Assembly: GCF_042678185.1 (NCBI RefSeq)
Contig: NZ_JBHUDQ010000005.1
DNA length: 64,000 bases
Strand: one strand, 5' to 3'
Origin: Ramlibacter ginsenosidimutans
GTDB lineage: Bacteria > Pseudomonadota > Gammaproteobacteria > Burkholderiales > Burkholderiaceae_C
Shown here: in pieces, positions 26,717 to 34,598 of the stretch
Position numbering within the stretch: position 1 is the stretch's first letter
How the letters are laid out: each line of letters opens with the position of its first letter
Position numbers and translations under genes: made by a program
Notes under the pieces: generated by a model
What the model saw: only the letters and a program-made list of their open reading frames with translations
Told to the model about the DNA's origin: nothing
Databases searched by the model: none

Positions 26717-27631
26717 TCACAGCGCATGCGCCACCACCGCAGGCGCCTTCTCGCGGATCAGGTCCAGCGTCGCCTTCTGCACGGGAGTCGCAGGCCTCTG
26801 CAGGCTGGTCGCCAGGGACAGGCGGATGCGCAGCGGCGGCTCGCCGATCTGCCGTGCCGTGTAGGCCGAGGGCCGCGGCGAATTGAGCAGGGCGTTGCGT
26901 GACAGGATCGCGCAGCCGGCGCCATCGAGCACCAGGTCCAGGATGGCGGAGACGCCGTCGATCTCCAGCACCACGTTCGGTCGCGCGCCGATGTCCGCGA
27001 GCGCCGCCTCGACGTGCATGCGGATCGCGTTGGGCCGCGTCGGGATCACCAGCGGCAGCCGCGCGACCTCCTGCAGGGAGACCGGCCCGGGCGGCGGGTC
27101 CTCGTGCAGCCCCGGCGGACGCGCCTGCACCAGCACCAGTTCCTCCTCCAGCAAGGCGCTCAGGTCCAGCTCGCGCGAGGGTTGGGCGTTGTACAGCACC
27201 ACGATGTCGAGCCGGCCGCTGGCCAGTCCCTCCTGCAGGCCGCTGGACAGGCCTTCGCTGATCGACAGCCGCGCTTCGGGCAGCGCCTCGCGGAACGCGC
27301 GGGTCAGCGGCACGGTCAGCACGCGCGCGACGCTGTTGGGCAAGCCCACGGCCACCTTGCCGGCGAGGCCGCCACGCAGGCGGCCCAGGTCTTCGCGGGC
27401 GCGTTCGACCTGGTGCAGGATGCCGCGCCCGTGCTCCAGCAGGAGCTTGCCGGCCTCCGTGGGCACGGCGCCGCGGCCGTTGCGCACGAGCAGGTTCTGG
27501 CGCAGTTCCACCTCCAGCAGGCGCACCTGCCGGCTGAGCGCCGGCTGGGCTACGTCGAGTTCGACCGCGGCACGCGTGAAGCTGCCGAGCTCGGCGACGC
27601 GGACGAAGTATTCGAGCTGCTTGAGGTCCAT
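26717..27631 (-). CDS. LysR-family regulator, probable regulator of the protocatechuate 4,5-cleavage operon
   Basis: A 304-residue LysR regulator: helix-turn-helix at residues 1-60 (SFTRAAVELDVAQPALSRQVRLLE) and a periplasmic-binding-like effector domain from about 90. It is divergent from the lig/pmd operon with 96 bases between starts, the classical LysR arrangement, so it probably activates that operon with a pathway intermediate as effector. ATG at 27631 begins MDLKQLEYFV, the family start. The effector cannot be read from sequence. Confidence 0.88.
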   Translation of the reverse strand: MDLKQLEYFVRVAELGSFTRAAVELDVAQPALSRQVRLLEVELRQNLLVRNGRGAVPTEAGKLLLEHGRGILHQVERAREDLGRLRGGLAGKVAVGLPNSVARVLTVPLTRAFREALPEARLSISEGLSSGLQEGLASGRLDIVVLYNAQPSRELDLSALLEEELVLVQARPPGLHEDPPPGPVSLQEVARLPLVIPTRPNAIRMHVEAALADIGARPNVVLEIDGVSAILDLVLDGAGCAILSRNALLNSPRPSAYTARQIGEPPLRIRLSLATSLQRPATPVQKATLDLIREKAPAVVAHAL

Positions 27632-27662
27632 GGGGTGAATAGCTGGCCTTCGATTATGCCGA

Positions 27663-27677
27663 AGCGGTATACCTGCT
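27663..27677. promoter_or_regulatory. Near-perfect palindrome in the LysR/lig divergent promoter
   Basis: AGCGGTATACCTGCT is symmetric except for one position on each side of GGTATACC. It lies 32 bases upstream of the LysR start and 50 bases before the first operon gene, a plausible regulator-binding site. Which protein binds is unproven. Confidence 0.45.
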
Positions 27678-27727
27678 AGTGCCATGCTCCGCTTGGACGC
27701 AGGCCGGGCGGCGACCACAATGCCGCC

Positions 27728-28417
27728 ATGAACGCGCTCAAGGGCATCTCCTCCATGGCCACCCGCCAGGTGTTGAACGAACTGGCCCATGCGTACGCGC
27801 AGCGCTCGCAGCAGCCGGTGGAGGTCGAGTCCGTCGGCGGCGTCGATGCCGCGAAGCGGGTCGCCGCCGGCGAGGCCTTCGACTTCGTCGTGCTCGCGGC
27901 CGACGCCATCGACCAGTTGATCGGGACCGGCCAGGTGCGCGCCGGCTCGCGCGTGGACCTCGTCGACTCCTCCGTGGCCATCGCGGTCCAGGCCGGCGCG
28001 CCGCGTCCCGACGTGTCCAGCGAGGAAGCGCTGAAGCGCGCCGTACTCGCCGCGTCCACCATCGGCTATTCGACCGGCCCGAGCGGCGTCGCGCTGGTGA
28101 AGCTGTTCGAGCGCTGGGGCATCGCGCCGGAGCTCAAGGGCCGGCTCGTGCAGGCGCCCCCCGGCATTCCCGTCGGTGCGCTGGTCGCGCGCGGCGAAGT
28201 CGCGCTGGGGTTCCAGCAACTGAGCGAACTGATCCACCTGCAAGGCATCACCCTGGTCGGCCCCATGCCGGCGGCCGTGCAGATCACCACCACCTTCAGC
28301 GGCGGGATCTGCGCGAGTTCGAGCCGCGTCGAGGCCGTGCGCGCGATGCTGGCCTTCATGGCCTCGCCCGATGCCGAGGCGGCCAAGCGCCGCAACGGCA
28401 TGGAACCGGCCGCCTGA
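27728..28417 (+). CDS. ModA-like periplasmic-binding-fold protein without signal peptide, first gene of the lig/pmd operon
   Basis: A 229-residue protein with the type II periplasmic-binding fold of molybdate-binding-like proteins (substrate-binding domain, COG0725-type). It lacks an export signal: residues 1-20 are MNALKGISSM followed by an amphipathic helix, with no hydrophobic core, so it should be cytoplasmic unless the start is misplaced. No permease is linked to it. It precedes ligJ by 47 bases. Possible roles are an effector-binding accessory protein or an enzyme recruited from the binding fold; neither is shown. Confidence 0.75.
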   Translation: MNALKGISSMATRQVLNELAHAYAQRSQQPVEVESVGGVDAAKRVAAGEAFDFVVLAADAIDQLIGTGQVRAGSRVDLVDSSVAIAVQAGAPRPDVSSEEALKRAVLAASTIGYSTGPSGVALVKLFERWGIAPELKGRLVQAPPGIPVGALVARGEVALGFQQLSELIHLQGITLVGPMPAAVQITTTFSGGICASSSRVEAVRAMLAFMASPDAEAAKRRNGMEPAA

Positions 28418-28464
28418 AGCACTGAATCCAAGCCGCAGCCGCGGCGTTCCGAGGAAAGACCCAG

Positions 28465-29499
28465 ATGAGCCTCATCATCGATTGCCACGGCCACTACACC
28501 ACCGCTCCCAAGCAGCTGGAACAGTGGCGCAACCAGCAGATCGCCGGCATCAAGGATCCGGCGCAGATGCCCAAGGTCTCCGACCTGAAGATCAGCGACG
28601 ACGAGATCCGCGAAACGATCTCCGCCAACCAGCTGCGCCTGATGAAGGAGCGCGGCAACGACATGACACTGTTCTCGCCGCGCGCGAGCTTCATGGCGCA
28701 CCACATCGGCGACTTCAACGTGTCGAGCACGTGGGCGGCCATCTGCAACGAGCTGTGCTTCCGGGTGAGCCAGCTGTTCCCCGAGCACTTCGTGCCGGTC
28801 GCGATGCTGCCGCAGTCGACCGGCGTGGACCCGAAGACCTGCATTCCCGAGATGGTGAAGTGCATCGAGCAGTACGGCAACGTCGGCATCAACCTGAACC
28901 CGGACCCGTCCGGCGGCCACTGGAAGGAGCCGCCGCTGACGGACAAGTGGTGGTACCCGATCTACGAGAAGATGGTGGAGTACGACGTGCCCGCCATGGT
29001 GCACGTGTCCACCTCGTGCAACCCGGCCTTCCACACCACCGGCGCGCACTACCTCAACGCCGACACCACCGCCTTCATGCAGCTGGTGCAAGGCGACCTG
29101 TTCAAGGATTTCCCGACGCTGCGCTTCATCATCCCGCACGGCGGCGGCGCGGTGCCTTATCACTGGGGGCGCTTCCGCGGCCTGGCGCAGGAGATCAAGC
29201 GGCCGCCGCTGAAGGACCACGTGATGAACAACGTGTTCTTCGACACCTGCGTCTATCACCAGCCGGGCATCAACCTGCTGAACACCGTGATCCCGGTGAA
29301 GAACGTGCTGTTCGCCTCGGAAATGATCGGCGCCGTGCGCGGCATCGACCCGGAGACGGGCCACTACTACGACGACACCAAGCGCTACATCGACGGCTCG
29401 CCCATCCTGTCCGCCGAGGACAAGCACGCGATCTTCGAAGGCAACACGCGCCGGGTCTTCCCGCGCCTCGACGCGCTGCTGAAGAAGCGCGGCAAGTAA
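28465..29499 (+). CDS. ligJ: 4-Oxalomesaconate hydratase (LigJ/PmdE)
   Basis: The 344-residue amidohydrolase-superfamily enzyme hydrates 4-oxalomesaconate to 4-carboxy-4-hydroxy-2-oxoadipate in the protocatechuate 4,5-cleavage pathway. Similarity to LigJ is very strong along the whole length: CHGHY with H8 and H10 as metal ligands, ISDDEIRETI at about 50-60, NPDPSGGH near 150, IPHGGGAVPYHWGRFRG near 220, and the closing EGNTRRVFPRLDA. GAGGAAAG precedes the ATG. The cytosolic enzyme belongs to the run ligJ-ligK-ligI-ligA-ligB-ligC, the Comamonas pmdEFDABC order. Confidence 0.93.
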   Translation: MSLIIDCHGHYTTAPKQLEQWRNQQIAGIKDPAQMPKVSDLKISDDEIRETISANQLRLMKERGNDMTLFSPRASFMAHHIGDFNVSSTWAAICNELCFRVSQLFPEHFVPVAMLPQSTGVDPKTCIPEMVKCIEQYGNVGINLNPDPSGGHWKEPPLTDKWWYPIYEKMVEYDVPAMVHVSTSCNPAFHTTGAHYLNADTTAFMQLVQGDLFKDFPTLRFIIPHGGGAVPYHWGRFRGLAQEIKRPPLKDHVMNNVFFDTCVYHQPGINLLNTVIPVKNVLFASEMIGAVRGIDPETGHYYDDTKRYIDGSPILSAEDKHAIFEGNTRRVFPRLDALLKKRGK

Positions 29500-29513
29500 G
29501 AGAACAGAGAAAA

Positions 29514-29619
29514 CGAACGCAGAGGACGCAAAAGACGCAGAAGTCGCAAAAGGGAGATGAACCCATTCAAAGGGTTTCTTTTGCGTCTTCTGCGAAACCT
29601 TTGCGTCCTCTGCGTCCGG
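29514..29619. repeat. Palindromic intergenic repeat, GACGCAGAG family, copy C
   Basis: Located inside the lig operon between ligJ and ligK. The left arm has GCAGAGGACGCA and GACGCAGAAGTCGC units; the right arm runs TTTTGCGTCTTCTGCG to CTCTGCGTCCGG. In mRNA it would form a large stem between two cistrons. Confidence 0.85.
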
Positions 29620-29642
29620 ATGTCCGATTTCTGGAGAACACC

Positions 29643-30326
29643 ATGTACGAACTAGGCGTCGTCTACCGCAACATCAAGAGAGCCGATCGCGCCGTCGCGG
29701 ACCAGCTCGCCCAATACGGATCCGCCACCGTCCACGAGGCCATGGGCCGCGTGGGCCTGATGAACACCTACATGCGCCCGATCTATGCGGGCGCGCAGGT
29801 CTCCGGCACTGCGGTCACGGTGCTGCTGCAGCCGGGTGACAACTGGATGCTGCACGTCGTGGCCGAGCAGATCCAGCCGGGCGACATCGTGGTCGCCGCG
29901 CTCACCTCGCCCAACACGGACGGCTTCTTCGGCGACCTGCTGGCCACCTCGTTCAAGGCGCGCGGGGCCCGTGCGCTGGTGATCGACGGCGGCTGCCGCG
30001 ACGTGAAGACGCTGACGGAAATGCAGTTCCCGGTATGGAGCAGGGCGATCAGCTCCAAGGGCACCGTGAAGGCGACGCTCGGGTCGGTGAACATCCCCGT
30101 GGTCTGCGCCGACGCCCTCGTGCACCCGGGTGACGTGATCGTGGCCGACGACGACGGCGTGGTCTGCGTGCCGGCCGCCATGGCGAAGAAGACCCTGGAC
30201 GCCGCCGCCGCCCGCGAGGCGAACGAAGGCGAGAAGCGCGCCAAGCTCGCCAGCGGCGTGCTGGGCCTGGACATGTACAAGATGCGCGAGCCGCTGGCGA
30301 AGGCCGGCCTGCGCTACATCGACTGA
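29643..30326 (+). CDS. ligK: 4-Carboxy-4-hydroxy-2-oxoadipate aldolase (LigK/PmdF, RraA-like fold)
   Basis: A 227-residue class II aldolase of the HMG/CHA aldolase family. It splits 4-carboxy-4-hydroxy-2-oxoadipate into pyruvate and oxaloacetate, and family members also decarboxylate oxaloacetate. The RraA-like core is seen in GTAVTVLLQPGDN near residue 56, the metal/substrate loop IDGGCRD near 117, and the C-terminal DDDGVVCVP near 166. Length fits LigK and not the shorter RraA. It follows the copy C repeat by 23 bases and precedes ligI by seven. Confidence 0.92.
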   Translation: MYELGVVYRNIKRADRAVADQLAQYGSATVHEAMGRVGLMNTYMRPIYAGAQVSGTAVTVLLQPGDNWMLHVVAEQIQPGDIVVAALTSPNTDGFFGDLLATSFKARGARALVIDGGCRDVKTLTEMQFPVWSRAISSKGTVKATLGSVNIPVVCADALVHPGDVIVADDDGVVCVPAAMAKKTLDAAAAREANEGEKRAKLASGVLGLDMYKMREPLAKAGLRYID

Positions 30327-30333
30327 GCACACC

Positions 30334-31269
30334 ATGAGCGGCAAACCCACCACCGGCCCCTTCGAGAAAACCCCCGGCTGGCTCGACTGGTACACGGGCC
30401 CGAGCAAACCGCAGTTCCAGCTGCCGCCCAACGCGGTGGATGCGCACTGCCACGTGTTCGGCCCCGGCGCGCAGTTCCCCTACGCGCCGGAGCGCAAGTA
30501 CACGCCGTGCGACGCCAGCGCCGAGCAGCTGTTCGCGCTGCGCGACCACCTGGGCTTCGCGAAGAACGTGATCGTGCAGGCCACCTGCCATGGCGCCGAC
30601 AACCGCGCGCTGGTCGATGCGCTGAAGCGCTCCAACGGCAAGGCCAAGGGCGTCGCCACCGTCAAGCGCAGCATCTCCGACCAGGAGCTGCAGGACCTGC
30701 ATGCCGCCGGCGTGCGCGGCGTGCGCTTCAACTTCGTCAAGCGCCTGGTGGACTTCACGCCCAAGGATGAACTGCTGGAGATCGCCGGCCGCATCGCGCC
30801 CCTGGGCTGGCATGTGGTCATCTACTTCGAGGCCGTGGACCTGCCCGAGCTGTGGGACTTCTTCAGCGCGCTGCCGACGACCGTCGTCGTCGACCACATG
30901 GGCCGGCCCGATGTGACGAAGCCGGTCGACGGTCCCGAGTTCGAGCTGTTCCTCAAGTTCATGCGCGAGCACACGAACGTGTGGAGCAAGGTGAGCTGCC
31001 CCGAGCGCCTGAGCGTGGCCGGCCCGCCGGCCTTGAACGGCGAGCGCAATGCCTACCGGGACGTCGTGCCGTTCGCGCGCAAGATCGTCGAGACCTTCCC
31101 CGACCGCGTGCTGTGGGGCACCGACTGGCCACACCCCAACCTGAAGGGCCACATGCCCGACGACGGCCTGCTGGTCGACTACATCCCGCACATCGCAGTG
31201 ACGAAGGAGCTGCAGCAGAAACTGCTCGTGGACAATCCCAATCGTCTGTACTGGCCCAACGAGGCCTGA
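30334..31269 (+). CDS. ligI: 2-Pyrone-4,6-dicarboxylate hydrolase (LigI/PmdD)
   Basis: This 311-residue amidohydrolase-fold lactonase opens 2-pyrone-4,6-dicarboxylate to 4-oxalomesaconate (keto/enol forms). VDAHCHVFGP places H38 and H40; later blocks VRFNFVKRLV near 131, DHMGRP near 188 and GTDWPHPN near 262 carry the substrate arginine, the His and the catalytic Asp known from LigI. The ATG at 30334 follows the ligK stop by seven bases. Confidence 0.93.
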   Translation: MSGKPTTGPFEKTPGWLDWYTGPSKPQFQLPPNAVDAHCHVFGPGAQFPYAPERKYTPCDASAEQLFALRDHLGFAKNVIVQATCHGADNRALVDALKRSNGKAKGVATVKRSISDQELQDLHAAGVRGVRFNFVKRLVDFTPKDELLEIAGRIAPLGWHVVIYFEAVDLPELWDFFSALPTTVVVDHMGRPDVTKPVDGPEFELFLKFMREHTNVWSKVSCPERLSVAGPPALNGERNAYRDVVPFARKIVETFPDRVLWGTDWPHPNLKGHMPDDGLLVDYIPHIAVTKELQQKLLVDNPNRLYWPNEA

Positions 31270-31280
31270 GGAGGCACGCC

Positions 31281-31667
31281 ATGCCGCTCGACAAACCCTA
31301 TGCCGGCATTCCCGGCACCACCATCTTCGACGCGGACCAGAGCCGCAAGGGCTACTGGCTCAACCAGTTCTGCATGTCGCTCATGAAGGCCGAGAACCGC
31401 GAGAAGTTCAAGGCCGACGAGCGCGCCTACCTGGACCAGTGGCCGATGACCGAGGACCAGAAGAAGGCCGTGCTCTCCCGCGACATGAACGCCATGATCG
31501 CGCTGGGCGGCAACATCTACTTCCTCGCCAAGATCGGCGCCACCGACGGCAAGAGCTTCCAGCAGATGGCCGGCTCGATGACGGGCATGAGCGAGGAGGC
31601 CTACCGCGACATGATGGTCGCCGGCGGCCGCCCCGCCACCTGGGGCCGTGAACAGGAGAAAAAATGA
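31281..31667 (+). CDS. ligA: Protocatechuate 4,5-dioxygenase alpha subunit (LigA/PmdA)
   Basis: The 128-residue small helical subunit closes the active-site lid of the LigAB ring-cleavage enzyme. It matches LigA in length and in the central FCMSLMKAENREKFKADE and IYFLAKI blocks. It does not bind iron itself. GAGGCACGCC precedes the ATG at 31281, 11 bases after ligI. Between its stop and ligB lies a 78-base repeat, unusual for two subunits needed in equal amounts. Confidence 0.92.
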   Translation: MPLDKPYAGIPGTTIFDADQSRKGYWLNQFCMSLMKAENREKFKADERAYLDQWPMTEDQKKAVLSRDMNAMIALGGNIYFLAKIGATDGKSFQQMAGSMTGMSEEAYRDMMVAGGRPATWGREQEKK

Positions 31668-31745
31668 TGGACCCCCACGCTCACATTCGTTCGCTGCCCC
31701 CTGAGGGGGCCTCAGTCTCCTTGAGACGGCTCGGCGGAGACTGAA
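31668..31745. repeat. Comamonadaceae-type dispersed repeat between ligA and ligB
   Basis: The spacer contains CCCCCACGCTCACATTCG, a perfect hairpin GCCCCCTGAGGGGGC at 31696-31710, and GGCCTCAGTCTCCTTGAGACGGCTCGGCGG. I recall closely similar sequences as dispersed elements in related genomes; that is memory, not a search. It replaces the short spacer expected between the two subunit genes. Confidence 0.7.
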
Positions 31746-32603
31746 GTGGCCCGCATCACCGCCTCCGTCTACACCTCGCACGTGCCCGCCATCGGCGCGG
31801 CCATGGACCTGGGCAAGACCCAGGAGCCGTACTGGCAGAAGGTCTTCAGCGGCTACGAGTTCTCCCGGAACTGGGAAAAGGAGAACAAGCCCGACGTCGT
31901 GTTCCTGGTCTTCAACGACCACGCCACCGCCTTCAGCCTGGAGATGATTCCCACGTTCGCGATCGGCACGGCCGCCGAGTTCCAGCCCGCCGACGAGGGC
32001 TGGGGCCCGCGCCCGGTGCCCAAGGTGATCGGCGCGCCCGATCTCGCCTCGCACATCGCGCACTCGGTGATCCAGCAGGACTTCGACCTGACCATCGTCA
32101 ACAAGATGGACGTGGACCACGGCCTCACCGTGCCTCTGTCGCTGATGTGCGGCGACGTCAAGGAGTGGCCGTTCAAGGTGATCCCCTTCGCCGTGAACGT
32201 GGTGCAGTACCCCGTGCCGAGCGGCATGCGCTGCTTCAAGCTGGGGCAGGCGATCCGCAAGGCGATCGAGAGCTTCGACGAAGACCTGAACGTGCAGATC
32301 TGGGGCACGGGCGGCATGAGCCACCAGTTGCAGGGCCCGCGCGCCGGCCTGATCAACAAGGAGTGGGACAACCGCTTCCTCGATCGCCTGATCGACGACC
32401 CGCAAGGGCTCGCCGAGGTCAGCCACATCGAATACGTCAAGGAAGCCGGCAGCGAAGGCATCGAGCTGGTGATGTGGCTGATCGCACGCGGCGCGATGGC
32501 CGATGTGGCCGGCGGCAAGAAGCCCACCGTGAGGCACCGCTTCTATCACGTCCCCGCGAGCAACACCGCCGTGGGCCACCTGATCCTGGAGAACAACCAA
32601 TGA
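31746..32603 (+). CDS. ligB: Protocatechuate 4,5-dioxygenase beta subunit (LigB/PmdB)
   Basis: This 285-residue catalytic subunit carries the non-haem Fe(II) and performs extradiol (meta) cleavage of protocatechuate between C4 and C5. Type II extradiol ligands are at H12, H59 and E240, and the likely base is H193; each is offset by zero or two from the characterised LigB residues. Translation starts at a GTG (31746), just after the inserted repeat and with only a weak purine stretch (GGCGGAGA) upstream. Its stop overlaps the ligC start by ATGA. Confidence 0.92.
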   Translation: MARITASVYTSHVPAIGAAMDLGKTQEPYWQKVFSGYEFSRNWEKENKPDVVFLVFNDHATAFSLEMIPTFAIGTAAEFQPADEGWGPRPVPKVIGAPDLASHIAHSVIQQDFDLTIVNKMDVDHGLTVPLSLMCGDVKEWPFKVIPFAVNVVQYPVPSGMRCFKLGQAIRKAIESFDEDLNVQIWGTGGMSHQLQGPRAGLINKEWDNRFLDRLIDDPQGLAEVSHIEYVKEAGSEGIELVMWLIARGAMADVAGGKKPTVRHRFYHVPASNTAVGHLILENNQ

Positions 32604-33556
32604 GCAGCAAGACCGTCCGCATCGCACTCGCCGGGCCCGGCGCCTTCGGCATCAAGCACCTCGATGGCCTGAAGAACATCGACGGCGTGGAGATCACCTC
32701 CATCATCGGCCGCGAGCTGCCCAAGGCCCAGGAAGTCGCGCAGAAGTACGGCGCGAAGCACGTGACGACAAACCTCGACGAGGCGCTCGCGCGTCCGGAC
32801 GTCGACGCGGTCATCCTGTGCACGCCGACGCAGATGCACGCGCAGCAGTCGATCGCCGCCATGAAGGCCGGCAAGCACGTGCAGGTGGAGATCCCGCTGT
32901 GCGACAAGGTGGAAGAGGGCCGCGAAGTGCTGAAGGTGCAGCAGCAGACCGGCCTGGTGGCCATGGTCGGCCACACGCGCCGGTTCAACCCCAGCCACCA
33001 GTACGTGCACAAGAAGATCCAGGCCGGCGAGTTCCACATCCAGCAGATGGACGTGCAGACCTACTTCTTCCGGCGCACCAACATGAACGCGCTCGGCCAG
33101 GCCCGCAGCTGGACCGACCACCTGCTCTGGCACCATGCTGCGCACACGGTGGACCTGTTCCAGTACCAGACCGGCAGCAAGGTCGTGAAGGCCAACGCGG
33201 TCCAGGGGCCGATCCATCCGGCCCTGGGCATCGCGATGGACATGAGCATCCAGCTGAAGACCGAAAGCGGCGCGATCTGCACGCTGTCGCTCTCGTTCAA
33301 CAACGACGGCCCGCTCGGCACCTTCTTCCGCTACATCGGCGACACCGCGACCTACATCGCGCGCTACGACGACCTGTACAACGGCAAGGAAGAGAAGATC
33401 GACGTGTCCAAGGTGGACGTGTCCATGAACGGCATCGAGCTGCAGGACCGGGAGTTCATCGCCGCGATCCGCGAAGGCCGCGAGCCGAACTCCAGCGTGG
33501 CGCAGGTCATGGCGTGCTACGAGGTGCTCGACCAGCTGGAGCGCCAGCTTTCGTAA
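32600..33556 (+). CDS. ligC: 4-Carboxy-2-hydroxymuconate-6-semialdehyde dehydrogenase (LigC/PmdC)
   Basis: A 318-residue GFO/IDH/MocA-family dehydrogenase that oxidises the hemiacetal form of the ring-cleavage product to 2-pyrone-4,6-dicarboxylate with NADP+. The Rossmann motif LAGPGAFGIKH is at residues 10-20, the EIPLCDK substitution of the family EKP loop is near 98, and the catalytic-domain block WTDHLLWHHAAHTVDL is near 170. It is the last gene of the operon, and a large palindrome follows. Confidence 0.93.
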   Translation: MSSKTVRIALAGPGAFGIKHLDGLKNIDGVEITSIIGRELPKAQEVAQKYGAKHVTTNLDEALARPDVDAVILCTPTQMHAQQSIAAMKAGKHVQVEIPLCDKVEEGREVLKVQQQTGLVAMVGHTRRFNPSHQYVHKKIQAGEFHIQQMDVQTYFFRRTNMNALGQARSWTDHLLWHHAAHTVDLFQYQTGSKVVKANAVQGPIHPALGIAMDMSIQLKTESGAICTLSLSFNNDGPLGTFFRYIGDTATYIARYDDLYNGKEEKIDVSKVDVSMNGIELQDREFIAAIREGREPNSSVAQVMACYEVLDQLERQLS

Positions 33557-33569
33557 GCAGCGCGGAATT

Positions 33570-33674
33570 GCTGGGGTTCACTCCGTTCACCGCCAGCCTA
33601 CCCGGTGCACGGTTGCGGGGTTCGCTCCGTTCACCACCCTGTAGGCTGGCGGTGAGCCGCAGGCGAACCCCAGC
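33570..33674. repeat. Large palindrome between convergent ligC and IclR genes
   Basis: Arms 33570-33601 (GCTGGGGTTCACTCCG ... CCAGCCTAC) and 33641-33674 (GTAGGCTGGCGG ... GAACCCCAGC) form an inverted repeat related to the 88-bp palindromes at 26.4-26.6 kb. An extra half copy lies between the arms. It fills nearly all of the 124-base convergent gap and may act as a two-way terminator, though without U-tracts. Confidence 0.75.
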
Positions 33675-33680
33675 ATCGCC

Positions 33681-34451
33681 TCAGATCACCTGCCGCAACG
33701 TCTGCGCCGCTTCCTGCAAGGGCGGCAGCAGGCGCGTGAGGCTCGCGTCGCCCGGATAGGCTTGCGCCTGGAAGGTGATGCTGAGCGCGCCCACGCAGCG
33801 GCCCTGCCGGTCCTTCAGGGGCACGGCCAGCCCGCGCAGGCCGACGTCCGCGTACTGGTCCGCCAGCCAGTAGCCGAGACGCCGCGCCTGCGCGACCGAA
33901 TCGCGCAGGCGTTGCGGATCCGTGATCGTCTCGGGCGTGAACTGCCCGAACTCCGCCCCTTCGAACCAGGCCTCCACCTGCTCCGGCGACAGCGTGGAGA
34001 GCAGGGCGAATCCCGCCGACACCACGTGCGCCGGCACGCGCGCGCCGGGATGGAAACCGATCGAGACCACGCGCGGCGAGTTGCTGCGCGTGAGGTAGAC
34101 CACGTCGCGGCCGTCCAGCACGCTCAGGTTGGCGGTCTCGCCCGTCTGCATCGACACGCGCTGCATGAACGGCTGCACCAGCCGCGGCAGCCGCGCCGCT
34201 TCGAGGTAGCTGCGTCCCAGCCGCAGGATCGCCGGCAGCAGCCAGTAGTGCTTGCCGTCGGAGTCCGCATAGCCGTAGTGCACCAGGCTCAGCAGGTAGC
34301 GGCGCGCCGCCGTGCGCGTGAGCCCGGCGAGTTCCGCCGCCTCCGAGGCCGTGAGGCGCGGGTGCGCATCGGAGAAGCATTCGATCACGCGCAAGCCCTT
34401 GCCCAGTCCCTCGATGAGCAGGCTCTTGTCGATGTTCGCGGCCGAGTTCAT
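33681..34451 (-). CDS. IclR-family regulator (PcaR/PobR type)
   Basis: The 256-residue protein has an IclR helix-turn-helix near residues 12-75 (TASEAAELAGLTRTAARRYLLSLVHYGY) and an IclR effector domain from about 90, with the conserved GALSITFQA strand near 220. Proteins of this group control protocatechuate, 4-hydroxybenzoate and quinate catabolism. It is convergent with ligC and divergent from the MHS transporter, so its direct target is probably the transporter and AroE-like pair. ATG at 34451. Confidence 0.88.
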   Translation of the reverse strand: MNSAANIDKSLLIEGLGKGLRVIECFSDAHPRLTASEAAELAGLTRTAARRYLLSLVHYGYADSDGKHYWLLPAILRLGRSYLEAARLPRLVQPFMQRVSMQTGETANLSVLDGRDVVYLTRSNSPRVVSIGFHPGARVPAHVVSAGFALLSTLSPEQVEAWFEGAEFGQFTPETITDPQRLRDSVAQARRLGYWLADQYADVGLRGLAVPLKDRQGRCVGALSITFQAQAYPGDASLTRLLPPLQEAAQTLRQVI

Positions 34452-34598
34452 GGAGATCGGGTCTAACCCTTGGAACGTGCGGCAGCCGTTACCGCGCGAT
34501 CGATCATCGAACGCAGGCCGCTGCGAACGCATGGTGGAAACCCCGGTCGCTGGCTACATTGCATTCCGCCGCAGCCCCCGCTGCATTGGAGACAAAGC

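Noticed and set aside
26431..26727. Small ORFs in the 25,975-26,716 region
   Set aside because: They translate the palindromic repeats (similar peptides arise from copies A and C), so they are not genes.
31668..31745. Insertion sequence between ligA and ligB
   Set aside because: Too short, no transposase and no target duplication visible; treated as a dispersed repeat.
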